64,000 bases of DNA, from assembly GCA_964036665.1 (NCBI GenBank), contig OZ038531.1:8308168-8372167 (forward strand). Reading direction: 5' to 3'. Below, piece by piece: positions 13,151-25,499 of the stretch. The notes under the pieces were generated by a model. That model searched no databases. It was given only the letters and a program-made list of their open reading frames with translations, and was not told the origin of the DNA. Position 1 is the first letter of the stretch, and each line of letters opens with the position of its first letter. Made by a program: the position numbers and the translations under genes. This stretch comes from Gordius sp. MW1 (Eukaryota; Nematomorpha; Gordioida; Gordea; Gordiidae).

Positions 13151-14907
13151 ATATTTTTATTTTAAAAATATTGCCTCTCCTAAACTTTGCCTTAATTGTA
13201 TTTTACCACGATTATGCGTTAGGGTACGATTTTTAGAATTGAGACTTAGCCAAAATTAAGGTTTGAGAGTTAGGGCAGGGTAAAGCCCTATGTAACTCTT
13301 GTATGAAGCCATATATATGTGATAAGTAATGTACATTCACCATGAGCCTAAAGCTATATTTTATGCCATATTAAACATAAAAGGCCTTGCGCGAACACTA
13401 AACCACACGCTAGCTTGTATACCCCAACCAGTCTACAACTTTCACACTGTTAGAGGCAGGCGAGTAAGCGATACGACAGTAAAATGTGATGATATTTTGA
13501 TGAGCAGGTGAGGTTGGCCATTCAGCTTGTGCATTTGCTGTCACTTTTTATAACAAAAAATAATACTAACCTAAACCAAATGACAAAACGTCTAAATATA
13601 ATTCTAAACATAAAACCATGAGTATGCAATTCAAAAAAAAATTGTGCAAGCAGGGTTTTATTAACTATATAGTTATACTATAATCATAGTTGTTTCTCAA
13701 ATAGTTTTGTTTATAAATTAATATATTGTCATTCTAGTAACCTGCTTTCATATTCATGCTGAATTATGTGAATTGTTTTATGCTACGTAAAACATAGGCA
13801 AGATTAGGACATATTTAAAAATTGTGGGTTTATCCGAAATATTATCATCTCTAATCTTTCCAGATTTAAAATTTTCAGCCTCTTTACATGCTAAAGGCGA
13901 TTTTTGACACCAAACCTAATCAAATGGGCATTTTGCACAGTCCCTTGTTGTGAGCTTTGATTTTAGCCCACTCTTAAGCTCACCACATTATCTTTTATGG
14001 AAAAGGGAATTAACATAATATATCTGGCCAGAAACGATTGGTTTCATGAATACGTAAAAAGCCTATGACGTCACCTTATTAGTCTTTTAGAAAAAGGGCA
14101 ATTTAGTTTTTTAACAATAAAATAGTAATCAAGCATAATTAATGACATATATGATTCACTAATTTGCTTTTTTTCGACGGGTTTATAAGTAACTAGCTGT
14201 GCCAGGCCAAGCGTAGCTTTGGTTTAGATCTTATTTGGCTAAATAATTGGTACCTATCAATAGGAAACATATGAAATAAATTGGGTCAGCTGAAATAGAG
14301 TTTATGATGTGAAAAAATATATTTTTAATTATGCAAATAAACTTAATAGGGAAAGGCATATTTATTATTAAGTAAATAGATTTAAAACAGTCTTAAATAC
14401 TTATTAGGTAGCGATGTTTAACGATAATATGCACAATTGGGTGACAAAAGTGTTTATAAACCACTAATATACAAAAATCAATGCTAATGTTTGACAATGC
14501 AGAGAAAAATTTCTCTCGTGTGTATAGTCTATTGTCATTGCTTAAAATCTACAGTAATAAAATGAGAATATAGTAACAAAGCACCTCTAAATCTGGTTTA
14601 ATTAATCCTTTTACAATCTACTCAAACCCCTGAAGTAAAGACTCAAATTTATTAAAAATATGCTTCTTGTGATCGACCACGTGATAATAATGGCAAAAAT
14701 TGCATAATTTAAATTGTATTTATTTAATTTAAATAGTTTGTTAAACCCCAATAATTTTGAATGTATACTGTAACATTTTTTTATACTTTTAAATATCTAA
14801 TTCGAGAAATATTCAGCCTTGTATGTATGGCGTCATTATTGTATATGAGGCTATAAATGAAATGACCGGGAAATGTTTGATATTTTTAAAACTAAAAGGT
14901 AATTTAG
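13151..14907. other. Noncoding stretch
   Basis: AT-rich sequence with no supported exon. An open frame at 13329-13511 has no recognisable content. Confidence 0.4.
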
Positions 14908-15110
14908 GAATTTGAAAAAGCTACCCCTGGCCGCCCTGGGCATCTACGGCTAAATTTACGCGCGAATGGGGCCGGTAGTTCAGAATTTAGCCCTTTTTAA
15001 AACAAAAAGGAATTTTAGGATTCTGCAAAAAACTATTTTACCCCTGGCCGCTCTGGGAACCTACGGATAAAGTTTCGCGCGAAGGGCAGGTAGTTTCAGA
15101 ATTTAGCCCT
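14908..15110. repeat. Two tandem ~100-bp units
   Basis: Two diverged direct copies (about 14908-15008 and 15009-15110). Each carries CCCCTGGCCGC, then TACGG, then a GCGCGAA motif, and ends in CAGAATTTAGCCCT. The second copy runs straight into the CATA microsatellite. Confidence 0.7.
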
Positions 15111-15175
15111 CACATACATACATACATACATACATACATACATACATACATACTTACATACATACATACATACAT
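15111..15175. repeat. (CATA)n microsatellite
   Basis: Uninterrupted CATA repeats except for one CTTA unit. A similar short tract forms the tail of the LINE at 23053, so this could be the relic tail of another LINE. Confidence 0.9.
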
Positions 15176-15198
15176 TTAACATTGATAATTACCCTATG

Positions 15199-15298
15199 CC
15201 CTCCCCTACAAGGGCCTATCCATCTACTGATATGGGTCCCTGTGCCCCTACAAAAGCCTATGCCTCTACTGATGTGGGTTCGAATCCCGGAGAGGGCA
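15199..15298 (+). other. tRNA-like segment with Pol III B-box (pseudo)
   Basis: Starts GCCCTCCCCTACAAGGGCC and ends GGTTCGAATCCCGG then AGAGGGC. GGTTCGAATCC (15277-15287) is an exact match to the tRNA B-box, and the GCCCTC and GAGGGC ends can pair like an acceptor stem. There is no normal D arm or anticodon arm, and the segment contains an internal partial duplication. It is therefore a tRNA-derived repeat, not a working tRNA. Confidence 0.6.
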
Positions 15299-15329
15299 AA
15301 ATTTTTATTTTTTTTAAATTAAATTAATA

Positions 15330-15660
15330 TATTGTTCTTCTTAATACCCTTGATAATACGGCTTTTTGGCCGTCCGCTGGCTACTGCCCAATGAAAAAAT
15401 CACCATTGGCCAAATTGTGATTCGAATTTTTTTTTCGTTTTTTTCAAATTAATATATTGTTTTTGTTAATACCATTGATAATATGGCTTTTTGGCCGTCC
15501 GCTGGCTGCTGACCAATTGAAAAAAATGACCATTGGCCAAAGTGTGAATCGAAATTTTTTTTGTTTTTTTTTGACTCATATGTATTTATAGACCGTCTCT
15601 TGGTACTGACCAATGGTAAAAAATAACCATTGGCCAAATTGTGATTCGAAATTTTTTTTT
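15330..15660 (+). repeat. Tandem hairpin-unit array (3 units)
   Basis: Three imperfect units of about 120 bp. Each has the order TTTTTGGCCGTCCGCTGGCT, then TGACCAATG, then ACCATTGGCCAA, then a T-rich tract. TGACCAATGG and CCATTGGCCA within a unit can pair as a short hairpin. The same unit forms the arrays at 25500 and 47165. Confidence 0.8.
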
Positions 15661-15679
15661 CGTTTTTACTTTCGTCTCT

Positions 15680-16335
15680 ATTTGCTATTTATGCATTTAT
15701 AATTTGTTATATAATTTTAGTCATTTTAAGTAAAGTTTAAAATATAATTTTATCGGTTATTTTAGTGAAATACATATATTGCTTGTTACTATCATTTAAG
15801 ACATTATGCAACTAGTTATCGACATCAAACAATATATGTTGGAAGTTTTTTAGATGATATAGGTTTTAAGGGCCAGGATTTAGAGGGAGCAATAATGATG
15901 AGTGGTAAAATGATATTTTTTCTTATTTGACCCACGATTATATGAAATATTTACGATTTTTTTGGTATTTTTAAAATTTATATTTTATAAATGGCAATAT
16001 TATGTTTTATTGTATAAATATTATTACCCCCCCCCCCTCTAGTGTTTTTTAAACATTTTAACTCATCCGATGGGTGTGCTCTAGACCCCAGTTTATGCTA
16101 ATCCTTATAGGTATTATCGTATCCCTTGATACGTGGATATTCCCCATGTTCCCCCAACCCCTCGTAAAACAGTGTATCTCAGTCGATTAATTACAACATT
16201 TATTGTTAGATTTCTTAACATTGTCGGATCTTTTGATCTTATATACGAGAAGTACATCTGCCTATCAGAGGCATACTCACTGAGTAACCCCTTTTCCTGT
16301 AACCTTAAGTTCATAGTAAGACTTTTACTTTCTAT
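15680..16335. other. Noncoding stretch
   Basis: AT-rich, with a C run near 16025-16037. I see no gene or bounded element. Confidence 0.4.
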
Positions 16336-16460
16336 TTAATTTCAATACGTGTGTTACTTTACCCCCCCCCCCCCCCCCACGCGCTTATGCGTATTTGTTA
16401 TTTCTTCCCCATTGATCTTAAATACGCATCATTGAATCGGATAACGCGTTTCGATTAATT
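16336..16460. repeat. Diverged half-copy of the 62.7-kb palindrome arm
   Basis: Shares the order ACGTGTGTTACTT, C run, CACGCGCTT, TTTGTTATTTC and a TACGCATCA-like word with the arm of the palindrome at 62743-63299. Only one arm is present here. The C run is very long. Confidence 0.6.
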
Positions 16461-16625
16461 ATTTAATTCTTGTGTGATTTAATTCATTCGCCCAAATATT
16501 TATTCCTATTCCTCATATCTTAAATCCCATCCTGCGCAAGGATAAAGATTTCATCATCATCTTCTTATTTAAAAATAGAATAGGTAAAACATATGTTTGC
16601 AAATTAACTTCAACAATCACTCTAA

Positions 16626-16740
16626 TCGTGGGCGTAGTCAAGGGGTGGGGGCCAGGAAGGGGCGGCTGTCTCTCTCCCCTTTAAATCTAAAAATTTGTTG
16701 AAATTTATTAAAAATATGGCAGGCCTAAATTTCTACAACG
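16626..16740. mobile_element. hAT-type MITE, 'CATGGGCGTAGCC' family, truncated
   Basis: Begins GTGGGCGTAGTCAAGGGG and keeps the CCCCTTTAAATCTAA block, but the right inverted end is absent. Confidence 0.6.
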
Positions 16741-17434
16741 TTATGAGCTCTATGATTTTTTATTTGAATTTAGCCTCGAATGCCAAGACAGCTGCTGCAC
16801 AATTTATTTACCCAATTCTCTTATAATTTCTCACGATCGATTAAAACATAACGGGATAGTGAGATATAGCAACTTAAACGACATTGCTTTACCCTACCTC
16901 TATCTTACCCTCTTATCAGCCCACCGCTGACTTGGCATTATTGATATTCCCCCCCACTACTATTCCTAATATCTGTTAATAAGTCAAATTGCGATTTGGG
17001 CTTGAAATTTATCGATGAATCTATTTTATACACCACCATATGACCGGCAACAATTGAATCTATCATTCTGCCGACCTTGCCTTTAGGATCGTTCATATAT
17101 AATGACTGTCACTTATAATAGCAAAGTGTCGGAGTCGGGGTTATACACCTTTCTAGGTTATTATCCATTTGGAGGGTAAAATATTAAATCAACGATTTTA
17201 TAACACCATGAATCTTTATTTACTCCCTCTTGATATTAATTTATTTAGTTAAAATGCTAACATGACCTTTTAAATGACTTAAGACATTATAAAACTTATC
17301 AAACATTAATGACTTTGAATCTTATAACCGATAATAAAATATTTTCAAACTGTTTTATTATGAAGTTGATTTTTTTGAATACTATATTTTCCTATTTCTA
17401 ATAAATAAATTATCAAAAGGAACCTCTTCCCTCC
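16741..17434. other. Noncoding stretch
   Basis: AT-rich with no supported exon. A CCCTTCCCCC tract near 17430-17460 marks the approach to the HINE-like element. Confidence 0.4.
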
Positions 17435-18515
17435 TGCCCCTCCCTTCCCCCTTCCCTTGGTATATTAGGTTAGCAATGGTAATTACCCTATGCCCTCCCC
17501 TAGAAGGTATGCCTCTATTGATATGGGTCCTGTGCCCCGATACCCGGAGAGGGCAAAATTTTCATTTTTTTTCAAAAGGAATTATTATATTGTTCTTGTT
17601 AATACCATTGATAATATGACTTTTTGACCGTCCGCTGGCTACTGACCAATGAAAAGACCATTGTCCAAATTGTGAATCAAAATCTTTAATTGCTATGCAA
17701 TTTCTTTTTCCGTTTTTGAATTGGTTTAGGTTAACAATGATAATTACCCTATGCCCTCCCCTACAAGGGCCTATGCCTCTACTGATATAGGTCCGAATCC
17801 CGGCGAGGGCAAATTTTTAATTGCTGGTTCGAATCCCGGGAGAGCGCCTTTTTAAATTAAATTAATATACTAGCTGGAATTTATTATTATTGTGTAATTT
17901 AATTTTTACACATTAAAAATATCTCATTTAAATGAAAGAACCATGCATGTTAAATTTCGAATAGCTTATAATTTCTCTAAACAAATAAGGTTAGCGTTAG
18001 ATTATGCAATAAATAAAAAGATTTGAAAGTTTTAAAATTCGTTTTTTTATAGAAAATCGTTGATTTATTTATTAACGAAGGAATCAAGAGTGGATAAATA
18101 TTGTTAATTTATAATAAACCTCAATGGATTCAGTTAAATATTACTACTTAAATTTTGCCTCTTGGCAATTCGAGGTCTTTAAGAATCGATCTGAATCACA
18201 AAAAATAAAATATGGGTTCGTTTTTTTGTCCGTCCGTCAGTCCAACCTGTATCTTAATTGCTGGTTCGAATCCCGGAAAGGACAAATTTTTTTTAAATAT
18301 AATGGAAAATTTGTAAAATAATTAACTAATCATTTTGCATTTAATACCCCCCTATAGGCATTCTCGCCCCTTTGCACCTTGCTGGCCCTTAAATTCCATA
18401 GCAAATATGCTATGTTTATACGGAGTATAGGAGTTTCGTTCCCCCTCCCCTTCTTCCCTTCCCCTCCTCCCCTTCCCCCCTCCCCCTTCCCACGAGGGCC
18501 GAAGGCCCGAGTTAT
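17435..18515 (+). mobile_element. HINE/Helentron-like non-autonomous element, copy 1
   Basis: Holds the pieces of a family seen again at 22962-26590 and 46757-48662: the TATATTAGGTTAG segment, a hairpin unit, TTAATTGCTATGCAATTT, two tRNA-like segments, a GTCCGTCCGTC microsatellite (18228), then the right end. The right end runs GGCATTCTCGCCCC, a CCCTTCCCC tract, and a terminal stem-loop GGGCC-GAA-GGCCC (about 18496-18508). Subterminal inverted repeats, internal tandem repeats with a GTCC microsatellite and a 3' hairpin are typical of Helentron-associated elements such as INE-1. The assignment is by structure only. The left limit is unclear and the copy is rearranged. Confidence 0.6.
17753..17810 (+). 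other. tRNA-like 58-nt segment (pseudo)
   Basis: A compact copy of the tRNA-like unit: GCCCTCC start, near-B-box GGTCCGAATCC, GAGGGC end. A related damaged copy lies at 17492-17553. Free GGTTCGAATCCCGG T-arm pieces occur at about 17825 and 18243. It is too short and lacks the D and anticodon arms. Confidence 0.55.
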
Positions 18516-18975
18516 AATTACAAATGATATACACTTTCAGCTTTCTTATAAATTTAGATAGACTTTGAGGATCAAATGACATCTATTACTTACCAGTGCC
18601 CTATATATATATAGATTGAGTATCTAATTGCCTAGATGGTTCCCACCTTCTTCATAACCAATAAAAATATCTCTTATTTTCTAAGCCCAATTTTTTTTGC
18701 TGTGTCTATTTTTTAAACCAGATTTTTGCTGTATCTATATTTTTGCCCCCCCCCCCCCGCAAGTAAAATACACAGTAATTGCTTGTGTATATTTAATTTT
18801 TTTACCAAAATTTAATTAATAGTATATAGAAACGTGGGAAATTCTTATTAAAAATTCTTAATTTGAAAGTAATGAGTTTAAATGAAATTTATCCATTTAA
18901 ATGGGTGTGCCACAATTTTTTTGGGAACGATAGGTCTTGCCATTAAAAATCAGGAATGCTTATTAGAAACATACA

Positions 18976-19127
18976 CATAGTCGTAGCCAGGGGGTTTTAG
19001 GGGGCGGCTGCCCCCCAAAAATTCTTCAAAATTTAATAAAATTTTGGCTAAAATTACTAAAAATTATTATCTTGCCCCTCCCTAATCCTATTGCTCCCTC
19101 TATATCCAATCCTTAATAAGCCCATAG
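18976..19127. mobile_element. hAT-type MITE, 'CATGGGCGTAGCC' family
   Basis: Starts CATAGTCGTAGCCAGGGGG and ends near AAGCCCATAG, with the family's CTGCCCCCC and TTGCCCCTCCC blocks between. The right inverted end is partly eroded. Confidence 0.65.
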
Positions 19128-19289
19128 TAAAGTTAAATATTAAATGTACTGTAGATTAATAAACGTCTTTATTATAGAAATACGAAATTTTAAAATATTG
19201 TGGGTCTAATTTGAAACTCTACGGACTTGGTGCGGGCTGAATAAAATATATTTGTGCAGGTATGGGCTGGGCTTCAACCGAGCCAGAAA

Positions 19290-22200
19290 TACCTTGTAGT
19301 GTTGGTTGAGCTTGTGTACTCTCGTGATCCAAGAAGCTATACCTTTGGTAGCCAAACACAATTTTTGTGTTTGTTACTGCTGGAGTCACCCTATTGGCAA
19401 GATTCTTGGTGAAGGGTCAGACTAAAATTTCTAAGCTTTTGAGAGAGTACTAGTGAAATGGAAGTGCTCGATTAAGCCTATCAATACAAGTGGTCAAGAA
19501 AAGTTTAATTCACCAAAATCACGGCATCATAAAGAATAGTAAATAGTCAAGCGCCAAAATCTAACATAGTTCCGTTAGGCTTGGAAGGCCGAGATATCAA
19601 TACTCCCTCATTCCATAAACCAAAATGAATACTACAACAAAGAAACATGAAAACCTTAGGGCGTCCCCCTTAAGCGAAGCGCGCATTCTTCGCCTAAAAT
19701 GTGTGGGAAATAAACGAAGGCTACCGGTCTCTCAACAAACGGAAGCGGTTAAAGACATTAGTTTGCGTAGGATAAAGTTTGGGTCGTGGAATACTAATAC
19801 AATGACTAGCAAGAGCAGAAAATTGGCAGACGTTCTAAGGACGAGAAAAATCGATATCGCTTGTATACAAGAGACCAAATGGAAGGGCCAAAAAGCAAAA
19901 TACATAGGTGACGGATACAAATTATATTTTTACGGTACAGAAACTCATCTGAATGGCGTCGGTATAGTGCTATCGGAAGAATTTCAGCAAACTGTCGTCG
20001 ACGTTAAAAAAATCAATGACAGAATTATGGCGATACAGCTTTGTTATAAATCTACTACGATAAACGTTATATCAGCATACGCCCTCAAAGTGGATGCTCT
20101 GTAGCGGAAAAAGAGTGTTTTTGAAAGGAGCTTGAAGATGTTCTATCCCAATTCGGTAAAGAGGGACTAATAATTATCAGAGCGGACCTCAATGGACACG
20201 TGGGCAAATCAAAAGAAGGATTTGAAAGAAATCACGGTGGTCGGGGTTACGGCCTAAGAAATGAAGGAGGTACGGAAATTCTAAAAATGCTCAAGCTTTT
20301 GACCTAGCAATAGAAAATACCTTCTTCAAAAAGAGACAGGAACATCTTATAACGTACAAAAGCGGCAGCCGTACCACTCAGATAGATTTCTTTCTAGTCA
20401 ACAGAGCGCACTTAAAGTATGTTCAAAATGTTAAGCTAATACCGAGTGAAATATTGACCTGCCAACACAAGCTGTTGGTGATGACTTGATATTAAAGGGC
20501 AAAAGGTACAAAGAGTAGCGGCTATACAATGGAGGAAACTTAAGGATAATATCCAACATTTTCAGGAACAAGTAATTAAACATGCTGAATTTAAGGAAAA
20601 TACTTCATGTGAGGATCATTTGAATGGTATAGCTGCCACAATGCGAAAAGCGGGACGACAAATACTAGGTGAAAGCAAGCCCACTAAAAGAATTCTCAAG
20701 GAGACGTGGTGGTGGAATGAAGAAGTGCAAAAATTTATCAAGGAAAAGAAGAGATTGTACAAAGTTTGGTATTAAAGCAAGAATAGTAATGATAAGTAAG
20801 CTTACCAAGTAGCTAAAAGATCGGCTTAAAAATTCGTAACAAAAGCAAAAAGCAAGGTGTACGACGATATAAATGTAAAACTAAACTCAAAGGAAGGAGA
20901 AAAATTGATCTACAAAATCGCAAAGTCAAGGGCCCGAAGTTCTAAAGATTACCTAGAATGCCGGCTAATCAAGGGTCAAAAGGGAGAAATACTAACACAC
21001 GACAGCCATATACTAAAAAGATGGTACGACTATTATAGCGATATTGAAAAGGGGCCTGTAGTCGAAGCATTAACTAGGAAAATACAATAGGAGAAATAAA
21101 CACAGCGGACTGGATCACGGAAACGGAATTCAAAGTTGCTATGGGGAAACTAAAGTAGGGAAAAGCTCTTGGACCAGACAATATACCAATAGAGGGTTTT
21201 AAAGCGTTAGGCAATACTGGTGCACAATTCCTCGCCAACCTTTTCAACAATATCTTGAAAACGGGTGTAATGCCTGACGTGTGGAGGGATAGCTACATGA
21301 TCCCGATATACAAGATGAAAGGGGACATTCAGGATTGCAACAATTACAGAGGGATAAAGCTAATGAGGCATACTTTCAAGGTGTGGGAAAAAGTGATCGA
21401 AAAACGGCTTCGGAGTTTGGTTCAAATTCGAGATAATCAATTCGGATTTATGCCGGAGAAATCTACAGCATACGCCCTAAACAAAATTAGAAGATTAATG
21501 GAACGGTTTAACGAAAGGGAAGAGGATTTGCACATGTGTTTCATCAATCTAGAAAAAGCGTTCGATAAAATTCCTCGTACTTTAGTGTGGAAATGTCTAA
21601 AAGAAAACAATGTGCCAGAATTATACGTCTAGCAATAAAAGATATGTACAAGGGAAATAGAACGTACGTTAGAACAACGGTGGAAACAAGGGCTTTGCCA
21701 TTAACACTGGAGTCCATCAAGGTTCCGCTCTTAGTCCCTTCCTATTCATAATGATAATGGATATTATTACCAAGGATTTGGGCAAGCAAGCTCCTTGGGC
21801 AATGATCTTTGCAGACGATATAATCCTCTGTGCCAAAAGTGAACAAGAATTGGCTAATACTGTAAATAGATGGGTAAATGCAATAGAAGAAAGTGGTCTC
21901 AGGATAAATCGAAAGAAATCAGAATACATAAAGACAAAGTTTAATTCGGATGAAAACCAGCCAAGTGCATCCCTTACTTTAGGCGATTGGCAACTTATAA
22001 GCGTGGATTCCTTCAAATATCTAGGATCAACACTTCAATCGGATGGTGGAATGGATAAAGAAATTCAAGTAAGGATATATTCCGGATGGCTTAAGTGACG
22101 GGACTTGACAGGCGTTCTGTGTGACAAAAACATTCCGAGAAGACTAAGGCGCACTGTATAAATCCATCATACAGCCAACAGTCCTGTATAGCTCGGAATC

Positions 22201-22556
22201 ATGGGCTATACTTAAAAGAGAAGAGCAGCGTCTTACGACCATGGAGATGAGAATGCTAAGATGGGTGCTAGGAGTAAGCAAAAAGGAAATAGGCTAAACG
22301 AAGAAATAAGAAGAATTTTGGGTACTACATCTATTAAGACAAAGCTCCTAACAAATACACTAAGATGGTATGGCTATGCGAAAGAAGGGACGATAACTAC
22401 GTCCGAAATAAAATCGAGATGATATAATTCGCAGGAAAACGAAGGAGAGGAAGACTTAAGCTTACCTGGATTCATAAAATATGGCACGATATGAAAGTCT
22501 ACAAGATAAAGAAACCAGCCTAGGTGACAAACAGTCATAGAAAGAAGAAGAAGAAG
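19290..22556 (+). pseudogene. RTE-type non-LTR retrotransposon, broken
   Basis: A near full-length LINE body interrupted by several stops and frameshifts. From 19625 comes an apurinic-type endonuclease domain (SWNTNTMTSKSRKLADVL; catalytic IACIQETKW; the TTQIDFFLVNR block near 20370). The reverse transcriptase follows from about 21255 (NNYRGIKLMRHTFKVWEKVI, QFGFMPEKST, LEKAFDKIPR, HQGSALSPF, and FADDIILC as the active-site YADD equivalent at about 21810). After the C-terminal domain it ends in a short AAG-type repeat at about 22540-22556, as RTE elements often do. It would have encoded the protein that nicks target DNA and copies the element RNA there. At least five in-frame stops make this copy dead. 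The 5' limit is uncertain. Confidence 0.85.
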
Positions 22557-22960
22557 ATCAACCCTAAAACTCAACATCAATTAATATACATATATAAAAT
22601 TTTAAAATTAACATTATTTGTCTAAAAATATAACGTAGAATATTGATTTTAATGTCCATAATAATTCAAAGTTACAAGGAAAATAATAAGTGATTACAAA
22701 AACTCAACTAGTTATCTCATATTGATATTCAATTTTAAAATAACAATTTAAAATACGGTGTAAATTTGTCAATGAATGTAATTAATAAATGTGGGGTGTG
22801 GCTTGTTTTATCAAACAGTTTAAAGACAATTTAAATTAATAGATTGTTTTAGATGCACAGGGTTTGCAAGCCTCACTGTCATTAAGAGAAGCACAATATT
22901 CAATTTTTTTTAAAATATATTATTAAAAGCCAGTATTTTAAACCTATTTATGAATAAATT
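22557..22960. other. Noncoding stretch
   Basis: AT-rich spacer between the LINE tail and the HINE-like element. Nothing else was seen. Confidence 0.4.
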
Positions 22961-23052
22961 TTAATTGCTATGCAATTTATGGGCTCGTTTTTTGGTTGTC
23001 CGTTGTCCGTTGTCTACACTCCCTATCTATTTGCATTGGGTATATTAGGTTA

Positions 23053-25151
23053 CATACATACATAGGGCCGCCCCGACTAACAGTCGTTTTTTCTTAACGT
23101 TTACTCGGGTTAAGACGAGTGAGAGCCTACATCTTTAGAGATGTTTATGAGGGCCTATTGGACTAGATGTCACAAGAGTACAGGCTGAGGTGCCGCATGT
23201 CAGTAGGCAGCACACTCGGTTTATAAAAAAATCATAAGTCAAACAAAATTTTACATACCATCTACGGCAATTACTGGAAATAAGCGATAGTTTGCCTCGT
23301 TCGATTGTACACTGGAACCTGTTTGAAATTGTCAGCTGCGGGAATAGGGTTTGATGGATTATGGATGGAAATCAATTTTTTTGGCGTGTTGGCAGGAAAC
23401 TTATAGGCTAGGTGATTGATGACAAACTTTTTCCAAGCGTTCTGTTTAAGAAGATCGCGTCTAGTTGGTCGGGTTGAAGTACTATGCCGTTTAATTCCCT
23501 CGACGTGTTGTAGGCCCACGTTCCACGGCATTTCCGGTAACCTAATTGGGGGGGTCTCCACAATAATGTGGACATGCAGAGGTTGGGGGAGCCTCTCCGA
23601 AACTGGTGCGCTAAGAAGTTCCACTTTTTAACCAAAATCATGTATTTGACCGGGGGGGGGGGTTTGCATAGAAACCATAAATTCTCATTCTTAATTATTT
23701 ATGGGTAGAAGATTTGACATACAGTTCTCAACATTTTGTTCACCTTTGTTTATATGCTTCTGATTGAGCTTGTCTTGAGGTTCCAGGTCTCGCAGCCGTA
23801 AAAGAGTACAGGGAGAATTAAGGTTTTGTATAGGCGAAGTTTAGTGTTTCTTGAGAACATTTTGCTGTTCCAGATTCTGTTGCATTGTTTGAACCTGTTG
23901 GTAGCCTTTGTTATTTTTCCTGAGACGTCTAGCGTGGTGTACTTGTCCGCGCATAGAGACACACCAAGGTAGTTAACTTGGTCCGAGGGTTTAATAATAG
24001 AATTATGACTCCTGATACTCGCATTGGGTTGCGGGTTAAGGGCAAGTAGTGTGGATTTTTCTGCATTGATGATCAGGCCTCCTCGGGCTGCTTCTTTAGC
24101 ATATCTATCATGCATGTTTTGTAAGTTCGTTAATGAGTCGGAGATTAAACAGATATCATCGGCGAACAAAAGAGACGAGATTCTCGTGTTGTTACTCAAC
24201 AGCAAGCCATCGCTTGGGAATAAGGATCTCTTCAGTATTAGGTTCAGAACCGAGATGAAGATGAGAGGAGATAAGGGGCACCCCTGCCTAACACCTAAGT
24301 TTGGAGTGATGGGGTTTGAGAGCAGCTGGTAGTGCCTAACAAAGAGTTTTTGATTTTCATAAAGAATGAAAATAAGTCTTATGATTTTCTTTGGTAGTCC
24401 CAGTAGACAAAGGGTTTCCCATATATATAAATGTTGGATCGAGTCAAATGCTTTGGAGATGTCAAGGAAGAGTATGTACAGGGGGCTTTTTGCGCAATTA
24501 GCTTTATCAATCAGGTTTTTGATGGTTAATATATGCTCGATTGTTGTGCGCGAGCTTCTGAAGCCTGCTTGTGTGTGATTTATTTTATTGTCCATGTACG
24601 ATTTAACTCTGTGGTAGAGTATGTTTATGAAGATTTTTGAGGTGACGTTTATTAATGCTATACCTCTGTAGTTATTGGGGTCAAGGTGGTTGCCTTTTTT
24701 GAAGATTTTTATCAGTACACTGCTAGACCATGATTCTGGCAGTTGTTCGTTCGTCCATATCCTTTCGAATAATGGTTGTAGGAGCTGGGAAGAGGTTTTA
24801 GGATCGGCCTTGTATAGTTCGGCTGAGATTCCTTCTTTGTCGGTAGCTTTGTGGTTCCTAAGTTTTTTTATTGTTGCATGATTTCGTAACCGCTAGGGGG
24901 TTGATAATCTATGTTGGCCTCGCCAGGGCCTTTGAAGCCCTTGATAAAACCTGCATAAATATCTGAATATGGAAATGGGGTGGGGAAGGAAAGGATGTCG
25001 CGGAAGTGTTTTTCCCATGATTTTAGTTGAACTAAGAAATCTTTGGATTTGGGGTTGGAGGTTGCAATGGGATGCTCGTTGTAACTTAGATTCAAGCCTT
25101 TAGTTAGGGCTTTTACGTTTTTATAAAGTTTGTGGGTATTGTTCGTTTTAC
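23053..25151 (-). pseudogene. Non-LTR retrotransposon (reverse transcriptase), 5'-truncated
   Basis: Minus-strand LINE about 2.1 kb long, flanked by the 7-bp duplication TAGGTTA (23046-23052, 25152-25158), which proves insertion into the HINE-like element. The open part (24595-23750, 281 codons) has clear reverse transcriptase blocks: HTQAGFRSSRTTIEHIL, LDISKAFDSI, GVRQGCPLSPLIF, LLFADDICLISD (the YADD-type catalytic site) and LILPVLFYGCETWNL. Weaker coding continues upstream to about 25095 and downstream to about 23271, with frame breaks. The 3' end is a CATA-type simple repeat. It is probably an RTE relative. The endonuclease domain is missing, so the copy is 5'-truncated. Confidence 0.88.
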
Positions 25152-25499
25152 TAGGTTAGCGATTTTTTAAATTAATGCATGAGAAAGAGGTGCCCCACCC
25201 CTCATCTCTATCTCCCTCGCTGTGTTATTTTTTAAATTAATGCATAAGAGGTGCCCCACCCCTTATCTCTATCTCCCTCGCTTTCGGGCAGGGTCGGGTT
25301 TTAATTGCTACGTTAAATTAATGCATAAGTATATCTATTCGTTTATATATTTTTTCTGTTACTACCATTGATAATATGACTTTTTGGCCGTCCGCTTGTT
25401 CTATTATTGTTTCATTTTATTATATAATAAACATAAATAAAAGTTGTTTACTTTTAATTGCTATGCATTTTAACTAGTTTTTGGGTTAGAATCCCGGAG

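Noticed and set aside
15277-15287. Possible functional tRNA gene
   Set aside because: Only the B-box and a weak acceptor pairing exist; there is no D arm or anticodon stem.
18352-18582. Open frames rich in Gly/Arg/Glu or Pro around the CCCTTCCCC tract
   Set aside because: They are low-complexity translations of the HINE right end, and the same happens at 26403-26627 and 46605-46928.
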